DNA from: Verrucomicrobiota bacterium
Lineage (GTDB): Bacteria; Verrucomicrobiota; Verrucomicrobiia; Chthoniobacterales; UBA10450
Assembly: GCA_003218535.1 (NCBI GenBank)
Contig: QHNV01000081.1
Coordinates: 1 to 33,664 of the forward strand
Direction: 5' to 3'
Length of the DNA: 33,664 nucleotides
Shown here: positions 16,801 through 24,357 of the stretch, one piece after another
How the letters are laid out: each line of letters opens with the position of its first letter
Numbering within the stretch: the stretch's first letter is position 1
Notes under the pieces: model-generated
The model's database searches: none
What the model saw: only the letters and a program-made list of their open reading frames with translations
Told to the model about the DNA's origin: nothing
Made by a program: the position numbers and the translations under genes

Positions 16801-17216
16801 TCGGCCTTTTCCTCTTGTTAGGCATCGTGAAGAAGAACGGAATCATGGTGGTCGATTTTGCTTTGCAACGAATCGACGAAGGCTGGGACCTGCGCTCGGC
16901 GATTCACGAAGCGAGCATGGAACGGTTTCGTCCCATTATGATGACAACGCTTGCCGCGCTTATGGGCGCGGTGCCGATTGCGCTCGGGTTCGGCCAGGAC
17001 GCCGCATCGCGTCGCCCGCTCGGGCTCGTCATCGTTGGCGGCCTCATTTTCTCGCAACTAATAACGCTCTTTGTGACTCCAGTCATTTATCTCTGGCTTG
17101 AATGGTTTCAGGAGCACGTGCTCGACAAGGTACCGTTCCTTCGAAGCGCTCACTATCATCACGAGGACGAAGCTGGGAGAGGACAGTTGCGACCCGAGCC
17201 AGCGGGCGCCCGTTGA
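13851..17216 (+). CDS. RND-family multidrug efflux permease (HAE-1, AcrB/MdtB-like)
   Basis: 1121 residues from ATG at 13851 (overlapping the adaptor stop), a little longer than AcrB because of a charged N-terminal extension (residues 1-40). TM1 follows SGPFIRRPVMTVLLTLSVIVAG. The proton-relay Asp pair is present as FLVDDAIVF (D447, D448) in TM4. The porter and docking domains are recognisable by sequences such as YPGADPTTMANNIATPLE and the second-half FQGETLVFQQLFRSLPLLLL. A Ser/Gly-rich insert (GNFSASGSGGG) lies near residue 830. It exports drugs or toxic compounds using the proton gradient. No outer-membrane channel gene follows, so a TolC-like protein must come from elsewhere. Confidence 0.96.
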   Translation: MNDAEEHDGEREVRDRDRVRSRSFTEDQPKPTAKLIQVEGSGLSGPFIRRPVMTVLLTLSVIVAGLATYGKLAVNDLPAVDYPVIQVTCSYPGADPTTMANNIATPLEKQFLQIPGLDIITSNSTQSNTSLTLQFVLSKSITDAATDVQAAIQRATGKLPIDLPSPPTFTKTNPNDQAVYLLGLMSDTLTDWDLYKYASTVVAQRINILPGVSQVNIYGVQGAVRIKADPSALAVRGLTMDDLASAIKAGTVYSGAGQFDGAHRTFVLQPNGQIDKAEGYRNLIVARNPNGLPVYLRDVADVYQGVQDERISRFFWMRGFKPPGSVVVLAVSRQAGANAVEVANSVKALFPELRASLPGSIKFTPVFDRSQTIVNSADEVKWTLMIAFVLVVMVIYVFLGRATDTLIPAVALPMSLLLTVAVMYMLNFSINNLTLMALTLAIGFLVDDAIVFLENVVRRAEHGESILQATFNSAGEISFTILSMTLSLAAVFIPLVFIPGLLGRIFREFSVTIIVAILASGLVSLTLTPLMCARILGERRAGHKRAWMERHTSNFIKRVIAGYGRVLDKFLDRAWLTVPILIICILGLWFFFSHLPFTLLPPGDSGFIRGVFIAQEGSSPAQMRAYQTEVNKKLQADPAVGQFFTLAGFSSRSALSQGLLFLFLKPRGERPPIDQIILRLQKSLGSIPGMTAVLTPSPVLQISVGATSQTQGQYAYTISGIVPGDVYAVADQLLKKLKQFKGFLSVRSDYYHDTPNLRIDMNRDRAATYGVSTSAIQSLLRNAYSQNYVYLIKEPDDQYQVILEVKDKERAHPGDLDDLYVRSSTSGNFSASGSGGGTIATTTGNMTNLVPLRVVTSTKEVIGPQAVNHLNQFTSVTFNFNLLPNVAIGDATKFIEDAFAQIHPHYPTVQGIFQGETLVFQQLFRSLPLLLLAAVFIMYVILGILYESYVHPFTVLFPAIVPAVVGGLATLYLFHSVLSLYSVIGLFLLLGIVKKNGIMVVDFALQRIDEGWDLRSAIHEASMERFRPIMMTTLAALMGAVPIALGFGQDAASRRPLGLVIVGGLIFSQLITLFVTPVIYLWLEWFQEHVLDKVPFLRSAHYHHEDEAGRGQLRPEPAGAR

Positions 17217-17245
17217 TGCAGAATTTAACTGTTTGACGCTGTAAC

Positions 17246-18253
17246 GTGGCGAAGCTCATGCGCGCGATGGTTCTCGACAAGCCATCGCGGCCACTGCAGC
17301 TGCGCGATGTGTCAAAACCAAAGCCGGGCAGGGGACAACTGCTCGTGCGTGTTGCGACATGCGCGATGTGCCGGACCGATCTTCACGTCGTCGATGGTGA
17401 GTTGCCCGACCCGAAATTGCCGTTGATTCTCGGACATCAAATCGTCGGACGGGTCGAAGAGATCCCCGAAGGAGCAAATTCGAAATTCCAGATCGGCGAT
17501 CGTGTCGGCATCCCCTGGCTGGGCTGGACCGATGGGGAATGTGTCTATTGTCGTTCTAATCGGGAGAATCTTTGCGACCGCGCACGTTTCACCGGTTACA
17601 CGATCGACGGCGGCTATGCCGAATTCGCCGTGGCTGATTCGCGATTTTGTTTTCATCTGCCCGACGGTTACAACGATGCCGATGTCGCGCCGCTCCTTTG
17701 CGCGGGGTTGATCGGCTATCGGTCATATCGCAAAACTGGTGACGCCCGTCGGCTCGGCATTTACGGGTTCGGTAACGCCGCTAACTTAATCGCGCAGGTA
17801 GCGCTTCATGAGGGTCGCGAGCTTTTCGTGTTTACGCGGCCCGGCGACAAAGACACTCAGAAGTCTGCAAAGAAGTTGGGTGCGAAATGGGTCGGTAGTT
17901 CCGATGAAGAGCCACCTGAAAAACTCGACGCCGCAATTATTTTCGCATCCGTTGGCCCGCTTGTTCCTGCGGCGCTGCATGCGCTTGCTAAGGGCGGTAT
18001 CGTCGTCTGCGGCGGGATTCACATGAGCGACATCCCATCGTTTCCGTATGCCGATCTTTGGGGCGAGCGGGTGATCACTTCTGTAGCAAACTTGACCCGC
18101 CGCGATGCCGAGGAATTTCTCGAGATCGCGCCGCGCGTTCCGGTACAAACGAAGACGGAAACCTTCCCGTTGGAACAAGCGAATATTGCACTCGATAGAT
18201 TTCGCTCCGGTAAATTGAAAGGCACCGCTGTTCTGATTCTCAATGCAAATTGA
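17246..18253 (+). CDS. Zinc-dependent alcohol dehydrogenase (AdhA-type, MDR family)
   Basis: 335-residue medium-chain dehydrogenase oxidising or reducing alcohols/aldehydes with NAD(P). The catalytic zinc site is visible as CRTDLH (about 42-47), LGHQIVG (His with Gln instead of the more common Glu) and LLCAGLIGYRS. The Rossmann motif is GIYGFGNAANLIAQVA. The structural-zinc loop reads WTDGECVYCRSNRENLC: three cysteines are kept, but the usual first Cys is Asp. Start codon is GTG at 17246, 29 bases after the RND pump, same strand. It may be read through from the efflux operon but has no evident functional link to it. Repeat DNA follows. Confidence 0.9.
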   Translation: MAKLMRAMVLDKPSRPLQLRDVSKPKPGRGQLLVRVATCAMCRTDLHVVDGELPDPKLPLILGHQIVGRVEEIPEGANSKFQIGDRVGIPWLGWTDGECVYCRSNRENLCDRARFTGYTIDGGYAEFAVADSRFCFHLPDGYNDADVAPLLCAGLIGYRSYRKTGDARRLGIYGFGNAANLIAQVALHEGRELFVFTRPGDKDTQKSAKKLGAKWVGSSDEEPPEKLDAAIIFASVGPLVPAALHALAKGGIVVCGGIHMSDIPSFPYADLWGERVITSVANLTRRDAEEFLEIAPRVPVQTKTETFPLEQANIALDRFRSGKLKGTAVLILNAN

Positions 18254-18296
18254 GATCACCGGTAAGGCGCCGCAGCGGATTGCCAAGTGTTGTACA

Positions 18297-18366
18297 GGCG
18301 GCTGTGTCAGCCGCCTAATTGTTGGTTCGGCACATAATAGGTAGGGGCGATTGACCTCAATCGCCC
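18297..18366. repeat. Two hairpins: GGCGGCTG/CAGCCGCC and GGGCGATTGA/TCAATCGCCC
   Basis: Hairpin one is 18297-18315 with 8-bp perfect arms and a TGT loop; hairpin two is 18345-18366 with 10-bp perfect arms and a 2-nt loop. They lie between the convergent alcohol dehydrogenase and pilT genes and could also stop transcription from either side, although T-runs are lacking. The gap 18254-18535 contains no coding frame. Confidence 0.65.
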
Positions 18367-18373
18367 AGTAGCT

Positions 18374-18430
18374 CTGTAGTCGCTTCGCTGTGCGAAGCGT
18401 TGTGCGCCGCCCACAAGGCGGCGGCTACAG
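18374..18430. repeat. REPIN-like inverted doublet, CTGTAG family
   Basis: Left unit: CTGTAG (18374) followed by CGCTTCGC-tgt-GCGAAGCG. Right unit, in inverse orientation: GCCGCC-cacaa-GGCGGC followed by GGCTACAG (18423-18430). The same design, CTGTAG(C/T)CG plus a stem with a TGT/ACA loop, paired head to head, recurs at 29310-29367 and in degenerate form at 22996-23075. Confidence 0.75.
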
Positions 18431-18535
18431 CAAAAGGGTTCAGGCCTGCGGCGGTATAGCACAGCCAAGGCCGGTGAACCGCACCTACCTCGGATCTCGC
18501 AGCGATCGCTATGCGCTGTAGCTAACGATTGGTTC

Positions 18536-19702
18536 TCAGCGCGCTCGGCTTAGCACTCGGGTGGCGACCGGTTTGATAAAATTGCCGGGGAGCCGCTTCT
18601 CGTCGTCCGGGACTGAGCCGGCGGCGTAGGCGAGGGCTTCTTCTTCTGGCGCGAGAAATGGTTTGAACCGGTTCTTGTCGATGGCCTTCATGAAGGCTTC
18701 ATGGGCGGAGACTATTCCCTTTTCCAGCGATGCCCAGATGACATCATCCATGAATTGCATTCCCTGAGCTCTTCCGGAAACGATCACGTCCTGGAGCTTT
18801 TGGGTCGCGCCTTCGCGGATGATTGCGGCGACGGCAGCGTTGGCGATCAGAATTTCATTGACGGCGATGCGCCCCGGCCGATCCACTCTCTTTAAGAGCA
18901 ATTGTGCAACGACGCCACGAAGCGAGTTTGCAAGCATGGCACGCGCCTGCGACTGCCGTTCGGCAGGGAAAGCATCTATCATGCGATCCACTGTCTTGCG
19001 AGCATTGTTCGTGTGCAGCGTGCCGATCACGAGAAGGCCTGTCTCGGCCGCGGTCAGGGCGAGTGAGATCGTTTCCAAGTCCCGCATCTCGCCTATCAGC
19101 ACGATATCGGTATCCTCACGCAGCGCCGCCTTGAGGGCAGCGGGAAACGTAATCGAATCGCTCGGCACTTCCCTCTGTGTAATGATGCTCCGCTTATTAT
19201 CGTGGACGAACTCGATCGGTTCCTCAATCGTCACGACGTGCTTGGAAAAGTTTTGATTAATGAAGTCGATTAGCGCGGCTTGCGTGGTGGTTTTACCGGA
19301 GCCCGTTGGACCGGTGACGAGAACAAGCCCGCCGCGTAAATGCGCAAACTCTTTTACTACTACCGGGATGCCTAGCTCCTCGAGACTCGCAATCTTCGTG
19401 GGGATCAACCGAAAGGCCGCAGCGTAACCATTCGACTGTTTATAGTAATTGGTGCGAAATCGAGAGTGCTCATCCATTGCATAGGCAAAATCGAGATCGC
19501 CCCGTTGCTCGAAGAGGTCCCAGTTATGGGAGCCACAAATTTCACTCATCATTTGTGCAGCTTCCTCGTGCGAAATCGGCTCAGCTCGGATAGGCATGAT
19601 GTCTCCATGCTTCCGTATTTTCGGCGGTTGCCTCTCTCCGATATGCAAATCGGACGCCCCCTGCTGGACGACGATGTCAAGAAATTGATCCAGGTAAGCC
19701 AT
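18536..19702 (-). CDS. PilT/VirB11-family ATPase (type IV pilus retraction-like), copy A
   Basis: 388-residue secretion/pilus ATPase. N-terminal PAS-like domain (about 1-110, containing GASDLHIGERQPPKIRKHG), Walker A GPTGSGKTT (131-139), Asp box REDTDIVLIGEMRD, His box GLLVIGTLHTNNA and an arginine/core C-terminal domain (MQFMDDVIWASLEKGIVSAHEA). An extra C-terminal tail of about 45 residues (EEEALAYAAGSVPDDEKRL...) is more like PilU-type paralogues. It probably depolymerises type IV pili or drives twitching. It follows the second PilT gene by 14 bases, same strand, so the two form an operon. No pilin or pilus assembly genes are in the window. Confidence 0.92.
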   Translation of the reverse strand: MAYLDQFLDIVVQQGASDLHIGERQPPKIRKHGDIMPIRAEPISHEEAAQMMSEICGSHNWDLFEQRGDLDFAYAMDEHSRFRTNYYKQSNGYAAAFRLIPTKIASLEELGIPVVVKEFAHLRGGLVLVTGPTGSGKTTTQAALIDFINQNFSKHVVTIEEPIEFVHDNKRSIITQREVPSDSITFPAALKAALREDTDIVLIGEMRDLETISLALTAAETGLLVIGTLHTNNARKTVDRMIDAFPAERQSQARAMLANSLRGVVAQLLLKRVDRPGRIAVNEILIANAAVAAIIREGATQKLQDVIVSGRAQGMQFMDDVIWASLEKGIVSAHEAFMKAIDKNRFKPFLAPEEEALAYAAGSVPDDEKRLPGNFIKPVATRVLSRAR

Positions 19703-19716
19703 TTTCAGGACCGCGG

Positions 19717-20820
19717 TTACATCTTTAAGTGTTGCCGTACGACCAGTTTTTGGTCGGCGCGCGTGTACGCTTCTTCTGCGCTAATCAGCCCGGTCTCATA
19801 GAGATCAATTAATGCATCATCCATCAAACGCATTCCCTGTTTTTTGCCGGTCTGAATTATGCCGGGCAGCATGTAGGTTTTTGCCTCGCGAATCACGTTG
19901 GCCACAGCCGGCGTATTGGTGAGAATCTCCAGCGCGAGCACCCGACCGGTCCCATCCTTTTTTGGTATCAGTTGGTGGCTCATCACGCCGCGCAGCGATT
20001 CAGCCACCATCACCCGGATGTGTTCCTGTTGATCTGGCGGAAACACGTCCAATAATCGATCAAGTGTGCGCGAAGCGTTACTGGTGTGCAGTGTTGCCAA
20101 AACAAGATGCCCGGTTTCGGCCGCAGTGATGGCGAGTGAAATTGTTTCTAAGTCGCGCATCTCGCCCACCATGATCACGTCTGGATCTTCCCGGAGCGCA
20201 GCACGCAGTGCCGTGGCGAAAGATTCTGTGTGTGTAAATACCTCGCGTTGGCTGACGTGGCAGTTTTTCGAAGCGATGACGTATTCGATCGGGTCTTCCA
20301 GCGTGATAATGTGATCGCGGCGCTCCGTATTGATTTGCGCGATCATCGCTGCAAGCGTGGTCGATTTGCCGGTTCCTACCGAGCCTGTTGCTAAAACCAG
20401 CCCGTTCTGATAGCGGGTGAGTATTTTGAGGTGCTGAGGCAGCCCCAGTTCGTCCATCGTCCGCACCTTTGAGTTGATGACCCGAAAGACAATTTCCATC
20501 CCGAGTCGCTGCCGGACCACACTTGTCCGAAATCGGGCGAACTTGTTTTCATAAGCAAAGTCGGAATCGCCGCGGGTATCGAGCTCCTGCTTGTACACTT
20601 TCGGCATGAAGTCTTCTGCCAAAGCTACCGTCTGCTGACTGGTCAGGCGCGGCGCATCCGGCCACATTGGCTGCAAGGTTCCATTTACCCGCCAGATCGG
20701 TGGCGCGGCCACACCCAGATGAACGTCCGACGCGTCCGCCTTTTGCCCCATCTCAAGATAGTCATCCACGTGAGGGAGCGGATGCGATGCGACCGGAGGA
20801 GCTGAAATGTTCAGGGTCAT
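19717..20820 (-). CDS. pilT: PilT-family ATPase (type IV pilus retraction-like), copy B
   Basis: 367 residues from ATG at 20820; a TTG at 20862 would add 14 residues and cannot be excluded because neither start has a clear Shine-Dalgarno. N-terminal domain with KADASDVHLGVAAPPIWRVNG (about 27-47), Walker A GSVGTGKS (146-153; note Val-Gly where Thr-Gly is usual), Asp box REDPDVIMVGEMRD, His box LVLATLHTSNA and C-terminal MRLMDDALIDLYETGLISAEEAY. It is more canonical in length than copy A and is the first gene of the pair. PilT hexamers power pilus retraction at the inner membrane. The symbol is given for the family rather than proven orthology. Confidence 0.92.
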   Translation of the reverse strand: MTLNISAPPVASHPLPHVDDYLEMGQKADASDVHLGVAAPPIWRVNGTLQPMWPDAPRLTSQQTVALAEDFMPKVYKQELDTRGDSDFAYENKFARFRTSVVRQRLGMEIVFRVINSKVRTMDELGLPQHLKILTRYQNGLVLATGSVGTGKSTTLAAMIAQINTERRDHIITLEDPIEYVIASKNCHVSQREVFTHTESFATALRAALREDPDVIMVGEMRDLETISLAITAAETGHLVLATLHTSNASRTLDRLLDVFPPDQQEHIRVMVAESLRGVMSHQLIPKKDGTGRVLALEILTNTPAVANVIREAKTYMLPGIIQTGKKQGMRLMDDALIDLYETGLISAEEAYTRADQKLVVRQHLKM

Positions 20821-20878
20821 AGGGTTGCCGAGATCATTATGTAATTCAAACTGCCGGCGCAAATCCTAAAACGCCCCA

Positions 20879-21268
20879 TTATTTGCTCGAGGAGCGGCTT
20901 TGACCGCCAGAACCTATTACGCGGCTTTTAACTATCTCAGTAATCACCGGGCGAACCAGGCTCGCCGCGATTTTTAGCGCGCCGAGGGCAAAACCGGTTT
21001 CCACCAGCCGTTTTTTCTTTTTCTCACCGCTTTTGGCATTGATGTAAATTTTTTTCTTTCGCATTGGCGCAAACGCGATGAGAGCACCCACAGCGGCAGC
21101 CGCCGTCAACCAGGAAGCTGTTTGTTCTCTGAAAGATCTTCGCAGTTTTCCGGCGAAATCGAGTTCGTAATGCAGACCGCGTAGATCGCGCGTTACGCGC
21201 TCGCGTGAATGAGCAATCGCGGATGTTAGCTCGTCGATTGAGTCGTCGTGTCCAGGTTCTTCAGCCAT
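20879..21268 (-). CDS. YqjK-like small membrane-associated protein
   Basis: 129 residues from ATG at 21268; the open frame extends to 21493, but that part overlaps the Holin-X gene in another frame. The N-terminal half is charged with predicted helices (DELTSAIAHSRERVTRDLRGLHYELDFAGKLRRSFREQ), followed by a hydrophobic segment TASWLTAAAAVGALIAFAP (about 50-68), a very basic loop with KKKIYINAKSGEKKKKR and a second weak hydrophobic part. Its place after DUF883 and Holin-X genes mirrors yqjK in the E. coli yqjDEK operon. Similarity to YqjK is structural and positional only. It overlaps the previous gene by 43 bases. Confidence 0.7.
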   Translation of the reverse strand: MAEEPGHDDSIDELTSAIAHSRERVTRDLRGLHYELDFAGKLRRSFREQTASWLTAAAAVGALIAFAPMRKKKIYINAKSGEKKKKRLVETGFALGALKIAASLVRPVITEIVKSRVIGSGGQSRSSSK

Positions 21269-21657
21269 TCGCGGTCTTTCTTTAATTCCAATGCCGTGAC
21301 GTGAAAGAGCGGCTTGATCATTTGGCTGCGGGCGACCAAGAGCAAGATTAACCCGATCACGAAATGGAGCACGGCAGTTGCTAATGCTATCCATAGCCAG
21401 GAAATCCCGGCAACATGCGCCAATCCAGCAACCACGCTCGCAACCAGAAAGCCATAGCCGAACCCAAAAAGTATTAGCGCCAGAATCAAACAACTTACCA
21501 GCACCAGCACTTGCACGAGCGCCGCTTTCGATTCTTGAGCGACAAGAGCAAAGCGGCTCTCAAAAAACTCCGTCAACGCGCTGGCGAGCGCGAACAGATT
21601 TTCGAGCAAACCAGCATGTCCCGCCGGATTACGGGATCGAGAAGGCTTGCTGGTCAT
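21226..21657 (-). CDS. Holin-X / YqjE-like phage-holin-family membrane protein
   Basis: 143 residues. A soluble N-terminal helix (ENLFALASALTEFFESRFALVAQESKAAL, about 19-47) precedes two long transmembrane helices (about 48-80 and 84-112), ending in a charged cytoplasmic tail. This layout matches the putative Actinobacterial Holin-X/YqjE family. Despite the holin name these are chromosomal envelope proteins, not lysis genes; no phage genes are nearby. It lies 16 bases downstream of the DUF883 gene and overlaps the YqjK-like gene, so the three are an operon, probably linked to stationary-phase or osmotic stress as inferred from E. coli. Confidence 0.82.
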   Translation of the reverse strand: MTSKPSRSRNPAGHAGLLENLFALASALTEFFESRFALVAQESKAALVQVLVLVSCLILALILFGFGYGFLVASVVAGLAHVAGISWLWIALATAVLHFVIGLILLLVARSQMIKPLFHVTALELKKDREWLKNLDTTTQSTS

Positions 21658-21673
21658 TCCGGTCGCAGCGCGA

Positions 21674-21997
21674 CTAACGCCGGAAAATCAGGCCCAGCAC
21701 AAATCCGATCCCAAGAGCGGTCAGGACAGCCCTGGTCGGGTTCTCGCGCACGTATTGCTCCGCGTCTTCCTGAAATGTGCGGACGCGGTCCCTTGCATCG
21801 CCCAAGGCATGTTCGGCTTTGTCACGTGCTTCCCCCCAGGCTTGTTCAGCCTTGCCGCGGTACTCGCCCGCGATTGCGCCCGCCGCCGCGCGCAAGTCTT
21901 CAGCCGCCTTGCGAGCATGCGTCCTGCTGCTTTCCAATTTTTCCTGTGCATCCGCCTTGGCGGACGATTTTTGTTCTGCTTTGTTCTCTTCAGCCAT
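21674..21997 (-). CDS. DUF883 (ElaB/YqjD) family membrane-anchored protein
   Basis: 107 residues. A long Ala/Glu/Arg-rich amphipathic helix (about 10-85) ends in the C-terminal anchor NPTRAVLTALGIGFVLGLIFRR, which is the hallmark of ElaB/YqjD proteins. E. coli YqjD associates with ribosomes and the inner membrane in stationary phase; the same role here is inferred. The ATG at 21997 is preceded by GGAG at eight bases' spacing. First gene of the DUF883/Holin-X/YqjK-like module. Confidence 0.85.
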   Translation of the reverse strand: MAEENKAEQKSSAKADAQEKLESSRTHARKAAEDLRAAAGAIAGEYRGKAEQAWGEARDKAEHALGDARDRVRTFQEDAEQYVRENPTRAVLTALGIGFVLGLIFRR

Positions 21998-22141
21998 TGG
22001 TAATCTCCAGTTGATTTCGCTTTAGTATCTGCGCGCTTTGCATAATCGGCAAACGCCGAGTTTTCGCTGAAGCGTGCTTCTTTCTGTGAACGCTTTATCC
22101 GTTTAACGACTCAACGCTTCAACGACGGGCGTCAGCGCGGC

Positions 22142-22360
22142 CTACTGCTCACGGAAAATGATTCGCGCTTTTGTCAGATCGTAAGGTGACAGCTCCAGCG
22201 AAACCTTGTCTCCCGGCACGATCCTAATGAAATGTTTCCGCATTTTTCCAGAGATATGTGCAAGCACGTTGCGCTGGCCCGGAAGATCGACACGAAACAT
22301 CGTACCCGGCAACACTTGGGTTACCATGCCCTCAGTCACGATTGGTCCTTCCTTCGCCAT
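22142..22360 (-). CDS. infA: Translation initiation factor IF-1
   Basis: 72 residues, the canonical length. OB-fold S1-like protein that occupies the 30S A site during initiation. The start [24 protein letters not shown], the middle [32 protein letters not shown] and the end IIFREQ are typical, with the usual acidic Glu after Lys in the N-terminus. It stands alone rather than in a ribosomal-protein cluster. A consensus TATAAT lies only seven bases before the ATG (see promoter), suggesting a leaderless message. The 144-base spacer downstream (21998-22141) contains AACGCTT/AACGACTC-type low-complexity repeats and no gene. Confidence 0.97.
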   Translation of the reverse strand: MAKEGPIVTEGMVTQVLPGTMFRVDLPGQRNVLAHISGKMRKHFIRIVPGDKVSLELSPYDLTKARIIFREQ

Positions 22361-22367
22361 GTCGCGA

Positions 22368-22395
22368 ATTATACCCTTGAATAGCTGTCGCTCAA
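22368..22395 (-). promoter_or_regulatory. Promoter of infA, spaced for a leaderless transcript
   Basis: On the minus strand: TTGAGC (22395-22390), 16-base spacer, TATAAT (22373-22368), then TCGCGAC and the ATG at 22360. A start site 6-8 bases after the -10 would fall at or just before the ATG. No Shine-Dalgarno is present within that interval. Confidence 0.6.
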
Positions 22396-22419
22396 ATTGG
22401 CGTATGAAGGCTCGAAAAG

Positions 22420-24354
22420 CTATTGGATCTGATCGAGCGAAACTGCGGGTAAGTAGTCCCTCAGTTCTTCACGCTTCCACCATGCGCCGGTTTGCCGATG
22501 TTCCCGCAAAGTTGTAAAACGATAGCGATAAAACAGTGCGCGCATGTAGCGCGGTGGTTCGCGCGGGAATGGATTCTTCGCGAGCAATCGACTGACATCT
22601 CGCGAACCTTGCAGTAACCGGATAATTAATCCGCCTAACCAGGGATTTTCTCGAGGTGTTCCTAAAGCGGCGAACCACATTTGCCAATCGAGTCGGGGCT
22701 GGTGCGGCGCGCACCAGCCGGGCGCGCGCACCACGTCGCCCGGTTTCCACTTAAATTCGTAAGGTAGCCAGTCGAATCCGTCGGTGCTTCCTTCGATCAC
22801 AATTTCGTCGCGATCCTTGGTCATTACGCGAAAGAGTCCGTAGCCGTTCACGATCCGAAATGGTTCCATATGTCCGTAAGCCGCGATGATTGGTCGCGGC
22901 CAATCTGCGTCGGGCTTGAACGCGGTGAAAGTCAGCCACGCGTTAATCGGCAGTGTGATGATTAACAGCGCGACAGTCGCAAACATTGACGATCGCCGTA
23001 GCCACGTCCCTGTGGGACGCAGAGCGCTGATCTTTTTAACGAGTTTGCGCGGCGCCGCCCACACGGCGACTACAGAATCATCAATCAGTAAGAGACACAG
23101 CGCAAGCGTGAGCAGATTGAAGAAGCAATAGTTGCCGGTGAGCGCGATTACGATTTGCAAAAAAATCATCAATCCAGCGGCAAGGAGCCGTGGCCGGCGC
23201 GGTGCCCAAATGAAAAACGGAACGATGATTTCTACGACGAGACAAAACGCGACCGAAAAATGTTTAAACCACTCCGGACTTTTATCGGCCCACCATCCGA
23301 AAACGGTGGGCAACGGTTGGGACCAGTAATGATAATCAAGTGCTGTCAGGTTCCACCAGCAGTCGTCGCCACTGGTCAGCTTTACGACGCCCGACATGAG
23401 CATCAGTTTAAAAAGAAGAAATTTAAGCAAAAACAGCGCTGGCCGCGACATCGTAACCGAGCTCGGCTCGTCCGCCGCTGCTTTGGCGAAGCCGGATGCC
23501 CCTGGCCACCACATCAATTCCCTCGGCAAAAGTCGCCACGGCGCGAAAAAAATCGACAAAAAGCCGGTTTCCAGCAGCAAAATATCCCATTGGAAACTGA
23601 GGAAAGTTTGCCCGGCGATTGTTAGCGAAAGATAGAACGCAAAAAGTGCGGTCAGCGAAACGGCTGGCGCGATTCCAGAAATTAATAGCAATGACAAAAC
23701 CACTCCGCCCCCGCATAGAAAATGGAGAAAACCATTACTGGAATTGAACCAGCACAGCGTGGGTAGCAGCGAGTAGGCCCGCGCTCCGAATCGTTCATAA
23801 ACCGCGGGTAGAAATTGATTGATCGGCGAGACTCCGTCGCTACCGACTAGGCCATCGACCTGTACCCAAAGCGAGACGAACGCGATTAAGTAAATGAGGC
23901 CAACCGCGCGAAGAAACCAGCGCCGCGCCCAAAAATAAGTCGGCGGCCGGACGTCGTTACCCCAAAGCACACGTGTAACTGCAGACGCCGATTTTCGGTG
24001 ACGGGCAACTAACTTATACGCAAGCTCGGAGACCGCGGCGAACCCGGCGACGTGATCGTAACTCCACGCCAGCCATTTTTTGGAAGATCCATATCGCAAC
24101 GAGCGATAGACCGCTTCAGCGGCAGAAAATACTTCGCCATCGGGTTCGATAAACCGCATCGCCTGCTTGAAATCATCGCGCGAAATTTCAGGGAAGTGGT
24201 CTGCGACTTCCTGGTAAGTAGCGTAATCGACGTAGCCCGCAGTGATGACGCGCCAGTGTTCGATCCATAACCGGCAAAAATCACATTCACCATCCCAGAT
24301 CAGCAGCGGCTTTGCCGGAGGACTGGCGACGCGCGGATGGCGTTCGTTAGTCAT
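22420..24354 (-). CDS. DCC (DUF393) domain fused to lipase maturation factor family membrane protein
   Basis: 644 residues from ATG at 24354. Residues 16-130 are a DCC/DUF393 thioredoxin-like module with [16 protein letters not shown] (CxxC-type Cys24 and Cys27). From about 145 the protein is polytopic, resembling the lipase maturation factor (LMF1) family: [58 protein letters not shown] and the conserved C-terminal [13 protein letters not shown]. Eukaryotic LMF1 helps lipases fold in the ER; bacterial function is unknown. The fused redox domain suggests a role in disulfide or redox chemistry at the membrane, which is inference. Residues about 427-453 are encoded by a repeat-like insertion. 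Confidence 0.85.
   Translation of the reverse strand: MTNERHPRVASPPAKPLLIWDGECDFCRLWIEHWRVITAGYVDYATYQEVADHFPEISRDDFKQAMRFIEPDGEVFSAAEAVYRSLRYGSSKKWLAWSYDHVAGFAAVSELAYKLVARHRKSASAVTRVLWGNDVRPPTYFWARRWFLRAVGLIYLIAFVSLWVQVDGLVGSDGVSPINQFLPAVYERFGARAYSLLPTLCWFNSSNGFLHFLCGGGVVLSLLLISGIAPAVSLTALFAFYLSLTIAGQTFLSFQWDILLLETGFLSIFFAPWRLLPRELMWWPGASGFAKAAADEPSSVTMSRPALFLLKFLLFKLMLMSGVVKLTSGDDCWWNLTALDYHYWSQPLPTVFGWWADKSPEWFKHFSVAFCLVVEIIVPFFIWAPRRPRLLAAGLMIFLQIVIALTGNYCFFNLLTLALCLLLIDDSVVAVWAAPRKLVKKISALRPTGTWLRRSSMFATVALLIITLPINAWLTFTAFKPDADWPRPIIAAYGHMEPFRIVNGYGLFRVMTKDRDEIVIEGSTDGFDWLPYEFKWKPGDVVRAPGWCAPHQPRLDWQMWFAALGTPRENPWLGGLIIRLLQGSRDVSRLLAKNPFPREPPRYMRALFYRYRFTTLREHRQTGAWWKREELRDYLPAVSLDQIQ
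22996..23075. repeat. Degenerate REPIN-like doublet inside the LMF coding region
   Basis: Left unit: CCGTAG at 22996 with CGTCCC-tgt-GGGACG (23005-23019). Right unit in inverse orientation: GCCG-cccaca-CGGC (23054-23067) followed by GACTACAG (23068-23075). This matches the CTGTAG-plus-stem design of 18374-18430 and 29310-29367. It encodes the stretch around [28 protein letters not shown] between two hydrophobic helices without breaking the frame. Confidence 0.6.
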
Positions 24355-24357
24355 AAA

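Noticed and set aside
18536-20820. A complete type IV pilus locus
   Set aside because: Only two retraction-type ATPases are present; no pilin, PilB, PilC, PilM-Q or prepilin peptidase genes are in the window.
21226-21657. Phage holin annotation suggesting a prophage remnant
   Set aside because: No other phage genes, and the neighbours (DUF883, YqjK-like) indicate the chromosomal YqjE/Holin-X family.
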